64,000 bases of DNA from Ruminococcus sp. (GTDB lineage: Bacteria > Bacillota > Clostridia > Oscillospirales > Ruminococcaceae): the NCBI GenBank assembly GCA_015066745.1, contig SVNW01000007.1, forward strand, positions 1-64,000. The letters run 5' to 3'. The position numbers were made by a program, and so were the translations under genes. Positions 7,868-15,327 of the stretch are shown here, piece after piece. The notes beneath the pieces are model-generated. The model saw nothing but the letters and a program-made list of their open reading frames with translations, had not been told where the DNA came from and ran no database searches. How positions within the stretch are numbered: the stretch's first letter is position 1; every line of letters starts with the position of its first letter.

Positions 7868-8235
7868 ATGGACTATAAGGTAATGCATAAAGATAAAGTA
7901 ATTGCTTTTGCAAATGAAAACGGTATATATGAATTGACCGACAAAAAATTGTGTCCGGCTTGCTTTGTAGTAGGTATGCCTCTTGAAATATGGCTTGATA
8001 ACAGAAAGATACCAGAGGAAATATTTTTACTGATAGTTTTCTTGCAAATGAGGTTTGCAAAAATGTTTTGAAAAATGAAATGCCGGACAGGGAGATGATT
8101 ATAAACAGCATTAAATCTGCTGAATTTAAAACTTCAAAAGCATTTGAAAATATCGGTCTTAATTATGAAATCATATCAGATTATATAATAAGAACTTTTG
8201 ATTTTCTGTCTGGTTCGGTTTTGGGAAATATATAG
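7868..8235 (+). pseudogene. Frameshifted remnant of a small gene (HipA-like N-terminus?)
   Basis: The ATG at 7868 follows an AGGAGA site and reads MDYKVMHKDKVIAFANENG to about residue 50 (EIWLDNRKIPEE). The frame then stops at 8071. From about 8011 another frame continues without interruption (GNIFTDSFLANEVCKNVL and on to SGSVLGNI) to a TAG at 8233-8235. A one-base loss or two-base gain near 8010-8020 explains both pieces. The first part loosely resembles the N-terminal segment of HipA-like proteins (WLDNRKIP), but the identification is weak. A sequencing error is an alternative. Confidence 0.55.
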
Positions 8236-8318
8236 GATCGATGTTACTTCTGAGTATAAATGCCAAATACAAACTATGGCAAATCAATGTTATTTTAGAT
8301 AAAAAAACAACAAAGTAC

Positions 8319-8347
8319 TTGTATTTATTGTGCAGATGCGATATAAT
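8319..8347 (+). promoter_or_regulatory. Promoter of the dockerin/Cthe_2159 gene
   Basis: A -35 TTGTAT (8319-8324) and a -10 TATAAT (8342-8347) are spaced 17 bp apart, about 75 bp before the start at 8422. Confidence 0.65.
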
Positions 8348-8421
8348 AATATAAAACTAAAAAATTATAGTTTTGTGATAGTTATAGTAAAGGTATTTTA
8401 TAAACAGAAAGGAAATTGACT

Positions 8422-9774
8422 ATGAAAAATTCAGGTTTCTTCAGAAAATTCACAGCCGGAATAACAGCGATCCTCACTTGTTTTTCGATGTTATCTGTCG
8501 CATCATATGCAGATGAAATTATTTATGGTGATGTAAATTGCGATGGAGTAGTGACGGCACTTGATCTCATGAATATGAAAGAGTATCTTATTGGTAAAAA
8601 GACTCTTACTGATGAGCAAAAGACAAACTCAGATATGAACAGTGACCTTAGTGTAAATATAATTGATCTTGTACTGCTTAAACAGGCATTTATAGAAAGC
8701 AGTATTACTTCTGAAAATATAATAAAACTTAAAGGTGACACTATAGTATCGAGTGGAAAAGGAATCACTGTTGACGGTACAAATGTAACTATAAACAGCA
8801 GTGGCGTTTACAAAATAGAAGGCACGATGACTACCGATGCTGTAATAACCGTTCTGACTTCTGCCGAAGATCTCGGTGATGTAGAGATAACACTAAAAGA
8901 TGTTTCTATGACAAATTCAACTGATACACCGTGTATTATGGTTGAAAATGCAGAGAAAACAAAGATCACTTTTGAAGGTGAAAATACTTTTGTAAATACA
9001 TATGATACAGCAACAGCAGAATCATCTGTTTTCTATGCAAAAGATGATATAACATTTACCAAAAACTCAACCGGAACACTTAAAATAAATACAAATGCCT
9101 GTATGGCGATCTACTGCAACAATGATATAAACTTCAACGGCGGAGCTATTGATATAAAAACAGACTCTGACGGAAGCGGACTTGCTGAATCTGATGCTGT
9201 AAAGGCAAAAGGCGACATCGAATTTAAAGGTGCAGAAATCTCTGTAAATACTGAAGGTGACGGTATCAAATCGACTAAGAAAGCTGTAATAGTAAACGAT
9301 GGTTCTATTTCTGTAAAATCAGGAAAAGACGCTTTGCAGGGTGAAACAGCCGTAATAATAGCAGGCGGTTCTGTAGTTGCATCAGGTGACCGAGGAATAA
9401 CTTCTGTCGGTACACTTGATATATCAGGCGGAACAGTATTTGCAACAGCTACTGATAATCAGTCATCATATGCTGTATCTAACTTTGCACAGCCGGTTCT
9501 TGCAGTTGATTTTAGCGGAGAACATGTAAAACTAGAAAAATTCCAACTTATTCCAAGCTCCGGTGCTGAATCCACTCTGACATTTACATCTAAAAAGAAG
9601 TATAATTATGTACTTGTATCAGATGAAGCATTTAAGAGAGGTGAGAAATATCATATATGTATAGACTCTTACTATTGTGTTACAGACAATGGTGTAACTG
9701 TAGTTGATGCTGTATTTGATGCTACTGAAAATTTCGTACATATTACAAACGTTTGTACTGAGGGTCCGGCATAA
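8422..9774 (+). CDS. Secreted dockerin protein with Cthe_2159-type carbohydrate-binding domain
   Basis: The 450-residue protein has a signal peptide (about 1-30). A type I dockerin follows directly (about 34-92) with two calcium-loop segments, DVNCDGVVTALDL and DMNSDLSVNIIDL. The rest (about 100-450) is a repetitive beta-rich domain (GKGITVDGTNVTINSSGVY, DAVKAKGDIEFKGAEISV, SGKDALQGETAVIIAGG) typical of the Cthe_2159 family, known as a beta-helix that binds cellulose and pectin-like glycans. It would attach to cohesins on a scaffoldin or the cell surface. The ATG at 8422 with AGAAAGGA is preferred to a TTG six bases earlier. It has its own promoter and terminator. Confidence 0.85.
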   Translation: MKNSGFFRKFTAGITAILTCFSMLSVASYADEIIYGDVNCDGVVTALDLMNMKEYLIGKKTLTDEQKTNSDMNSDLSVNIIDLVLLKQAFIESSITSENIIKLKGDTIVSSGKGITVDGTNVTINSSGVYKIEGTMTTDAVITVLTSAEDLGDVEITLKDVSMTNSTDTPCIMVENAEKTKITFEGENTFVNTYDTATAESSVFYAKDDITFTKNSTGTLKINTNACMAIYCNNDINFNGGAIDIKTDSDGSGLAESDAVKAKGDIEFKGAEISVNTEGDGIKSTKKAVIVNDGSISVKSGKDALQGETAVIIAGGSVVASGDRGITSVGTLDISGGTVFATATDNQSSYAVSNFAQPVLAVDFSGEHVKLEKFQLIPSSGAESTLTFTSKKKYNYVLVSDEAFKRGEKYHICIDSYYCVTDNGVTVVDAVFDATENFVHITNVCTEGPA

Positions 9775-9784
9775 TAAAATAAAA

Positions 9785-9840
9785 CCAAAAATAACGCACA
9801 TCAGGCTTTCAGGCCATGATGTGCGTTTGTTATTTTTATT
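9785..9840. terminator. Bidirectional terminator
   Basis: ACGCACATCA (9794-9803) pairs with TGATGTGCGT (9817-9826), and flanking AATAAC/GTTATT extends the stem. A and T runs occur on both sides. It separates the Cthe_2159-type gene from the convergent small membrane protein. Confidence 0.88.
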
Positions 9841-10079
9841 TATTTTTTTAATTTACGGCAAATCCAGATTACAAGACACGCTCCTGCTACAGACAGGAAA
9901 AATCCAAGAGCGCCACCGCCTATACCGATGAGATTTCCTATTAAACCACCAACAAATCCGCCTACAACACCAAGCGCTGCATTTTTCCAGAATCCCACAC
10001 GCTGGTTATCCATTATTTTTCCGGCTATTGAACCAACTATTGCTCCAATGATGACTTCGATTATGATTTTAATTAACAT
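9840..10079 (-). CDS. GlsB/YeaQ/YmgE-type small membrane protein
   Basis: The 79-residue protein has three hydrophobic segments rich in glycine (IIGAIVGSIAGKIMD, ALGVVGGFVGGLIGNLIG, FLSVAGACLVIWICRK), the pattern of the GlsB/YeaQ/YmgE family of stress-related inner membrane proteins. The biochemical role is unknown. AAGGAAA precedes the ATG. It is a monocistronic unit, with a promoter at 10145-10174. Confidence 0.8.
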   Translation of the reverse strand: MLIKIIIEVIIGAIVGSIAGKIMDNQRVGFWKNAALGVVGGFVGGLIGNLIGIGGGALGFFLSVAGACLVIWICRKLKK

Positions 10080-10144
10080 AAGCTGTTTCCTTCTTTCTTT
10101 AAATGTTGTGTATGTATAAGATAAATTATATTTACCCTAAACAT

Positions 10145-10174
10145 AGCATATCATATATACTCGGATCTTGTCAA
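10145..10174 (-). promoter_or_regulatory. Promoter of the GlsB-like gene
   Basis: On the minus strand TTGACA (10169-10174) and TATGCT (10145-10150) are 18 bp apart, about 70 bp upstream of the ATG at 10079. Between this site and the GH43 promoter the DNA is A/T-rich, and nothing else is seen in the 332-bp gap. Confidence 0.65.
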
Positions 10175-10316
10175 TGGTTTTTTTATTTTTTTACATTCAG
10201 ACTTTGTTTTGACTTCATAATTCTATAATTGAAATCAATAAAATTTTAGTTGTTTTAAATAATTTTATTAAAAATATTTACAAACTATTGTTTACAATTT
10301 ATTAATTTTCTTGGTA

Positions 10317-10345
10317 TTGACAGTGAATATTTCGGGTGATATACT
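10317..10345 (+). promoter_or_regulatory. Promoter of the GH43 gene
   Basis: A consensus -35 TTGACA (10317-10322) and a -10 TATACT (10340-10345) are 17 bp apart. They lie about 65 bp before the start. Confidence 0.75.
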
Positions 10346-10411
10346 GTATTTAAGTAATTTAATTTACTTATAGTTAGGTTAGTGAAATTTTGAAATGGAG
10401 GAACATTTTGT

Positions 10412-12790
10412 ATGTGTGAAATGAAAAGGAAAATTAAAAAAGCATTATATGCTGTAACGGCAGCAACGATAATGATGAGTTCACCGGGAATATTGGTAAA
10501 CAATTACAATGCTGTTATGGCTCTTGAAACAGGGCAGATCTCAAATCCTGTGATATGGGCAGATGTACCAGATCCTGATATTATCAGAGTAGGTGATACA
10601 TATTATATGGTAAGTACTACGATGTATTTTACTCCTGGCGCACCTATCATGAAATCAAAAGACCTTGTATCATGGGAGATATGTTCTTATGTATATGATA
10701 CTCTTGCAGACGGAGCAAAACAGACGCTTACAGGCGGAGAACATGACTATGCACATGGTTCGTGGGCAGCAAGTCTCAGATATCATAAAGGTACGTTCTA
10801 TGTATTTTTCGGAAGTTATGGGACAGGTAAGTCATATATTTATAAAACAACAGATATCGAGAGCGGTAAATGGACAAGAAGTGAGATAAGTGGTATGTAT
10901 CACGACGCTTCTATGCTTTTTGATGATGACGGAAGAAATTATCTTGTATACGGCGGTGGAGGAGATATCAAAATAAAGGAACTCAACTCCGAAATGACAG
11001 GATTTGCATCAGGAGCAAAGGAACGTTCACTGTTCAAAACAGGTCTTACCGGCCTTAGCGGTGAAGGCGCTCATGTCCAGAAGATAAATGGCTGGTACTA
11101 TGTATTTATCATAGCATGGCCAAACTCAAGCAGACGTATAGAACTTTGTTACAGAAGTAAAAGCCTTACAGGAAATTTCGAAGGAAAAACCGTTCTTGAC
11201 TCAGGGCTCGGAACATACGGAGCAGGTGTAGCTCAGGGCGGGATAGTACAGACGACTGACGGTGACTGGTACGGACTTCTTTTTCAGGATCATGGTTCAG
11301 TAGGACGTATTCCTGTGCTTGTTCCTGTAACATGGCAAAATGACTGGCCGATGATGGGGGTAAACGGGAAAGCACCTGTTTTACTCAATGTACCCGGAAG
11401 TCATACCGGTACTGCACTCGCAAAAGATGATGAATTTAATTATTCGGCAAATAAACTTATGCTCGAATGGCAATGGAATCATAATCCTGATAACCGTTAC
11501 TGGTCTGTTACGGATAATCCGGGATATTTAAGACTTGTAAACGGTTACACTGCTAAAAGCATAGTTCATGCACGAAATACACTTACACAAAGAACAGAAG
11601 GTCCTGCTTGTTCAGCTGTAATCAAGATGGACGTTTCACACATGAAACCCGGAGATTGTGCCGGACTTTCGGCATTTCAGTATAACTACGGAAATGTAGG
11701 TGTTCGTGTAACAGACAGCGGTGAAAAGAAAATATATATGGCTACAAATGGTGCATATGGCGGTTCGGATATCATGGCAAGCTATGATAAGATAGCAGAA
11801 GAAGTACCACTTAGCGGAAATACTGTTTATCTTAAAACAGACTATAAATTCAATAATGTTGATTCAGGTTATAATGTATCAAATAATATTGATAAAGTGA
11901 ATTTTTACTACTCTCTTGATGGCTCTTCGTGGAATAAAATAGGTAAGGAACTTGGCATGACATATGATCTCAAATTCTTTACAGGTTACAGAAATGCGAT
12001 TTACAGCTATGGTACAAAGAGTACAGGGGGATATGTTGATATCGATTATTTTGACTATGAGCGTGACGAATGGAATCCGCCTTCAGTAATAGAGCCAGAT
12101 GAAAACGGATATTATTTTCATGACAGTTTTGACGGAAATATGGGGAAATGGTCAGCAAGAGGCAGTTGCGTACTGGAGATAAGTGAAGAAACCACATACA
12201 GTGGTAAAGGAGCGCTTTATGTATCGGAACGTACATCGGCGTGGAACGGAGCAATGAAAAAACTGAGTACAGCAGAGTTTGATCCCGGCAAAGAATATGC
12301 TTTCAGTGCTTGTTTCAAAAATCTTGACGGATCTGCACAGACAGAGTATAAACTGACTCTCCAGTATGATGATGAGAGCGGTGAAACTAACTATCTTGGT
12401 ATAGATCAGAAAACGACAATAAGAGGAGAATACGTTCAGCTGTACGATCCTAAGTTTAAAATTCCTGAGGGAGCCACAAATCTTGTTTTAGTTGCGGAAA
12501 CAACACAGGAAATCTGTAACTTTTATGTAGATGAGATAATCGGTGCAGTAGCAGGAACAGAAATAAAAGGTCCTGACGCTATAACACTCAAACGTGGCGA
12601 TATTGATAATGACGGAAGGATAACAGTAGCAGATATGGTGCTTATCAGGAACGGACTGGTTGATGGTTTTGAAAATGACAGTGCAAAATATACGGCTGAT
12701 GTAAATTCTGATACATTGAATGATATATCGGACGCAGTGCTTCTGAAAGAATATCTGCTTGGAATGATAACAGACTTTCCGATAGCATAG
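10412..12790 (+). CDS. Secreted GH43 glycoside hydrolase with CBM and C-terminal dockerin
   Basis: The 792-residue protein has a signal peptide (about 1-38). The GH43 five-bladed propeller (about 43-335) begins with NPVIWADVPDPDIIR, which holds the catalytic base aspartate, and continues with HDASMLFDDDG (pKa-tuning aspartate) and GEGAHV (acid glutamate). A beta-sandwich of the GH43-associated type follows (about 350-555). Next comes a CBM4_9/CBM22-like module (about 570-720, ending FYVDEI) and a dockerin (about 728-790: GDIDNDGRITVADMVL and ADVNSDTLNDISDAVL). It probably removes xylose or arabinose from hemicellulose within a cellulosome; the exact substrate is not readable. GGAGG lies 10 nt before the ATG. 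Confidence 0.9.
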   Translation: MCEMKRKIKKALYAVTAATIMMSSPGILVNNYNAVMALETGQISNPVIWADVPDPDIIRVGDTYYMVSTTMYFTPGAPIMKSKDLVSWEICSYVYDTLADGAKQTLTGGEHDYAHGSWAASLRYHKGTFYVFFGSYGTGKSYIYKTTDIESGKWTRSEISGMYHDASMLFDDDGRNYLVYGGGGDIKIKELNSEMTGFASGAKERSLFKTGLTGLSGEGAHVQKINGWYYVFIIAWPNSSRRIELCYRSKSLTGNFEGKTVLDSGLGTYGAGVAQGGIVQTTDGDWYGLLFQDHGSVGRIPVLVPVTWQNDWPMMGVNGKAPVLLNVPGSHTGTALAKDDEFNYSANKLMLEWQWNHNPDNRYWSVTDNPGYLRLVNGYTAKSIVHARNTLTQRTEGPACSAVIKMDVSHMKPGDCAGLSAFQYNYGNVGVRVTDSGEKKIYMATNGAYGGSDIMASYDKIAEEVPLSGNTVYLKTDYKFNNVDSGYNVSNNIDKVNFYYSLDGSSWNKIGKELGMTYDLKFFTGYRNAIYSYGTKSTGGYVDIDYFDYERDEWNPPSVIEPDENGYYFHDSFDGNMGKWSARGSCVLEISEETTYSGKGALYVSERTSAWNGAMKKLSTAEFDPGKEYAFSACFKNLDGSAQTEYKLTLQYDDESGETNYLGIDQKTTIRGEYVQLYDPKFKIPEGATNLVLVAETTQEICNFYVDEIIGAVAGTEIKGPDAITLKRGDIDNDGRITVADMVLIRNGLVDGFENDSAKYTADVNSDTLNDISDAVLLKEYLLGMITDFPIA

Positions 12791-12804
12791 ATTTGATTTA
12801 TATA

Positions 12805-12840
12805 AAAAAACGGCAGAACTGAGTTCTGCCATTTTTTATA
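12805..12840. terminator. Bidirectional terminator
   Basis: GGCAGAACT (12812-12820) and AGTTCTGCC (12822-12830) form a tight stem with A-run before and T-run after. It separates the GH43 gene from the convergent queH operon end. Confidence 0.85.
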
Positions 12841-12841
12841 A

Positions 12842-13402
12842 TCATGATTTTTGTTTTTTCTTCTTTTTATACCTGTCTTCTTCACTGAATATACAACCGC
12901 AATATTTTTGCATATACAGACCAAGTTCACGAGCTTTATCCTGTCCTTCACGAAATCCTGTACGAAAGTCATAATAAGCAAATTTTACATTGTATTTATC
13001 GGCCATTTTCAGAGCTGTTTCGCATATAAGGTCGTGGTTCTGATAAGGACTGACAAGAAGGGTTGTGGTAAAACTGTCAAATCCGTTTTCGGATGCATAT
13101 TTTGCAGTTTCTTCAAGTCGTACATTGTAGCAGTAGGAGCATCTCTTGTCAAATTCAGGATAAACATTTGTGATAAAGCTTCGCAGACCGTATTCATTTT
13201 CTACAACGAGTTTCAGATCTATTGATTTTGCGTATTCTACAAGTGTGTTTTTACGCATTTTATATTCTGTAAAAGGGTGTATGTTCGGATTGTACCAGAA
13301 GCCGACCGGTTCGATATTTTCTGAGCGTACTTTATCGACACAGTAAACCGAACAAGGTGCACAGCATATGTGCATAAGGAGTTTTTGTTTGTTTTCTTCC
13401 AT
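12842..13402 (-). CDS. queH: Epoxyqueuosine reductase QueH
   Basis: The 186-residue protein matches QueH (DUF208). It has the LLMHICCAPCS segment with adjacent cysteines, CSYCYNVRLEETA in the middle, and YCGCIFSEED near the end, all metal-cluster or substrate ligands in the family. It performs the last step of queuosine synthesis in tRNA, reducing epoxyqueuosine. The ATG at 13402 lies 5 nt past the stop of the YfcE gene. An in-frame ATG at 13453 would overlap that gene by 46 nt and is less likely. It is the last gene of a five-gene operon. Confidence 0.92.
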   Translation of the reverse strand: MEENKQKLLMHICCAPCSVYCVDKVRSENIEPVGFWYNPNIHPFTEYKMRKNTLVEYAKSIDLKLVVENEYGLRSFITNVYPEFDKRCSYCYNVRLEETAKYASENGFDSFTTTLLVSPYQNHDLICETALKMADKYNVKFAYYDFRTGFREGQDKARELGLYMQKYCGCIFSEEDRYKKKKKQKS

Positions 13403-13407
13403 AAGTT

Positions 13408-13950
13408 TTAAACAGTTTCTTCTCTGAGAATACTGCCGTTTAGCTCCTTCCATGTAAATTTATTGTTTTCAAGTATCATGTACTGATGCTTTGAGTTTTC
13501 TTTTGGTATGGAAACAGATCCGGGATTTATGTATATTATACCGTTTGTTTCACGGTATGCAGGTATATGTGTATGACCGTTCAGAAGTATATCACCCTTA
13601 CAGAGCGGTGGGAGAGTCTGTTCGTTGAATTTGTGACCATGCGTTGCAAATATTGTTCTGTTGTCAAGCCATAAAATGCAGTATTCTGCAAGAACAGGGA
13701 AGTCAAGCACCATCTGGTCTACTTCGGTGTCACAGTTTCCGCGTACACAGAGAAGTTTTTCTTTTAGTGGATTTAAAAGTTCGATAACTTTTTTTGGTGC
13801 GTATTCTTCAGGGAGGTCATTTCTCGGACCGTGATAAAGTATATCTCCGAGGATAAGAAGTTTATCGGGATTTTCCTTTTCAAAAGCTTCTGTGAGCATA
13901 CGGCAGTATTTTGCCGATCCGTGAATGTCGGATGCTATCATAAGTTTCAT
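13408..13950 (-). CDS. YfcE-type metallophosphodiesterase
   Basis: The 180-residue protein is a calcineurin-like phosphoesterase of the YfcE/MJ0936 type. Metal ligands are visible in order as ASDIHG, LGDILYHGPRND, RGNCDTEVD, FATHGHKF and LNGHTHIP. Such enzymes hydrolyse phosphodiesters in vitro, and the physiological substrate is not known. The ATG at 13950 is used; a GTG at 13965 is possible but leaves poor room for a ribosome site. It lies between the NYN gene (22-nt gap) and queH. Confidence 0.88.
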   Translation of the reverse strand: MKLMIASDIHGSAKYCRMLTEAFEKENPDKLLILGDILYHGPRNDLPEEYAPKKVIELLNPLKEKLLCVRGNCDTEVDQMVLDFPVLAEYCILWLDNRTIFATHGHKFNEQTLPPLCKGDILLNGHTHIPAYRETNGIIYINPGSVSIPKENSKHQYMILENNKFTWKELNGSILREETV

Positions 13951-13972
13951 ATTTATATTCTTCACTTTCAGT

Positions 13973-14704
13973 TTATTGTTTTTTTACAAGTTTTTTGAGC
14001 TTTTTATATACAGCAGAGCCTGCCTGTTGTCCGAATTCGGCAACAAGGTTTTTGTGGAAGTTCTGTCTTGTATGGTTTTCAATTCCGTGATTTAAAAATC
14101 TGTAAACATTAACACCTTCCTGATTACCGAGTTTTTCTTTCAGATGTTTTTGAAGACTGGTTTTGCTGAATGTGTCATCAAGAGTCATTATTGCCTGAGC
14201 GATGTCTTCTGACGATACAGTGATTTGGTTTATTTTCTGATTTGCATTTATAAGATTTCGGATATCTTCGTTGATTTCGATCGATGTTATAATTGCTTCT
14301 TCGGATATTTCATCTTCTGTTTCAATAACCGGTATGAAAATAGCGGTTTGTCTGATTATCGATGTCTGAATATCAGTTCCCTCAAGTTTACTGTTCCAGA
14401 ATTTTATAACATGTTCAAATCCGTTATCTTTACTTATTATGTAAAATTCCTTATCATCACTTTGTGTTATCAGATAGCCAAGGTATGTGGAAAGCTGAAA
14501 ATCAAGTGCATTTTTTCCGCCTACCGAAATTTCAAAATATTCAAATTTTGCAGGGCTTGCACATATACAGCGATGCATTTCCATAGAAAGTTTATTTGAA
14601 TTTGCACTGTAAAATATTATAACAGTGTCCTGAGCATTGAGTTTTTCTGTTCCGCTTAGTCCGTCTGAACCAACATTTTCAAAGTCAATTAAGTATGTAG
14701 CCAT
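13973..14704 (-). CDS. NYN/PIN-domain protein, putative ribonuclease
   Basis: The 243-residue protein opens with MATYLIDFENVGSDG, and further acidic residues occur in GGKNALDFQLSTYLG and IISKDNGF, the spacing of the PIN-like NYN nuclease fold (about 1-120). The second half is charged and helical with repeated K/H-rich segments that may bind nucleic acid. NYN proteins are thought to process RNA. It is cotranscribed with a lipoprotein gene 23 nt upstream. A GGGGTG site precedes the ATG. Confidence 0.75.
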   Translation of the reverse strand: MATYLIDFENVGSDGLSGTEKLNAQDTVIIFYSANSNKLSMEMHRCICASPAKFEYFEISVGGKNALDFQLSTYLGYLITQSDDKEFYIISKDNGFEHVIKFWNSKLEGTDIQTSIIRQTAIFIPVIETEDEISEEAIITSIEINEDIRNLINANQKINQITVSSEDIAQAIMTLDDTFSKTSLQKHLKEKLGNQEGVNVYRFLNHGIENHTRQNFHKNLVAEFGQQAGSAVYKKLKKLVKKQ

Positions 14705-14727
14705 TTTTTCACCCCATAAATAAAAAA

Positions 14728-15303
14728 TTATTCAAAATCGCTCATATCAATAAGTGTTTCATTTAAAACAAGAGGATCGTGTGCACCGGCAGCTATTTTC
14801 TGATCTACAGGCCATTTTACCATAATATCTTCGTTACAGCTTGCAGTAAGCAGTACAGCATACTCATCAAAAAGTCCTCCGTAATATCCCTCGCTTGCAG
14901 GTGCGTATTTATCAGGCATCTGCTTTACGGCTTCTTCGTTGAGCATAACAAGACAGTCGTTCATCCACCACAGATACTGTTCTTCGCTTTCAGGTCTGTC
15001 AACTGTTATCATAATTATATTAAGAAAGTCGTTTTCTTCAGACGGAAGGCTTATAGAGAGATCCATTTCCGGATAATCACCGTTGAGAAAGGCAGACTTT
15101 ACATTTTCTACGCATTTATTAAGATCAAGCTGTTTGTTAGGGTCTGCAACAAGTTTGTTTCCGCCTTTTTGCGGTTGTTCAGTAACAGCAACATCGTCAT
15201 TTACCACAGTTGTTGTTTTCTTGTTTTCTTTATCACCACAAGCATTAAGAAAAACAAGTGGTATCAGTAAACAGGCAAGTGTGCTAAGTATTTTCTTTGA
15301 CAT
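14728..15303 (-). CDS. Putative lipoprotein of unknown function
   Basis: The 191-residue protein has a lipoprotein signal, with a basic start, a hydrophobic core and the lipobox LNAC at residues 19-22. A T/Q/K-rich linker leads to a globular domain (about 55-191) with no recognised family. AAAAAGGAGA precedes the ATG. It sits between the YhaN-like ATPase and the NYN gene in one operon. Confidence 0.7.
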   Translation of the reverse strand: MSKKILSTLACLLIPLVFLNACGDKENKKTTTVVNDDVAVTEQPQKGGNKLVADPNKQLDLNKCVENVKSAFLNGDYPEMDLSISLPSEENDFLNIIMITVDRPESEEQYLWWMNDCLVMLNEEAVKQMPDKYAPASEGYYGGLFDEYAVLLTASCNEDIMVKWPVDQKIAAGAHDPLVLNETLIDMSDFE

Positions 15304-15327
15304 ATCATTTCTCCTTTTTAATTTTTT

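Noticed and set aside
7665-8111. Minus-strand 148-codon open frame
   Set aside because: It is antisense to the frameshifted gene, is rich in Phe/Tyr/Ile/Leu as expected of an antisense frame, and has no ribosome site.
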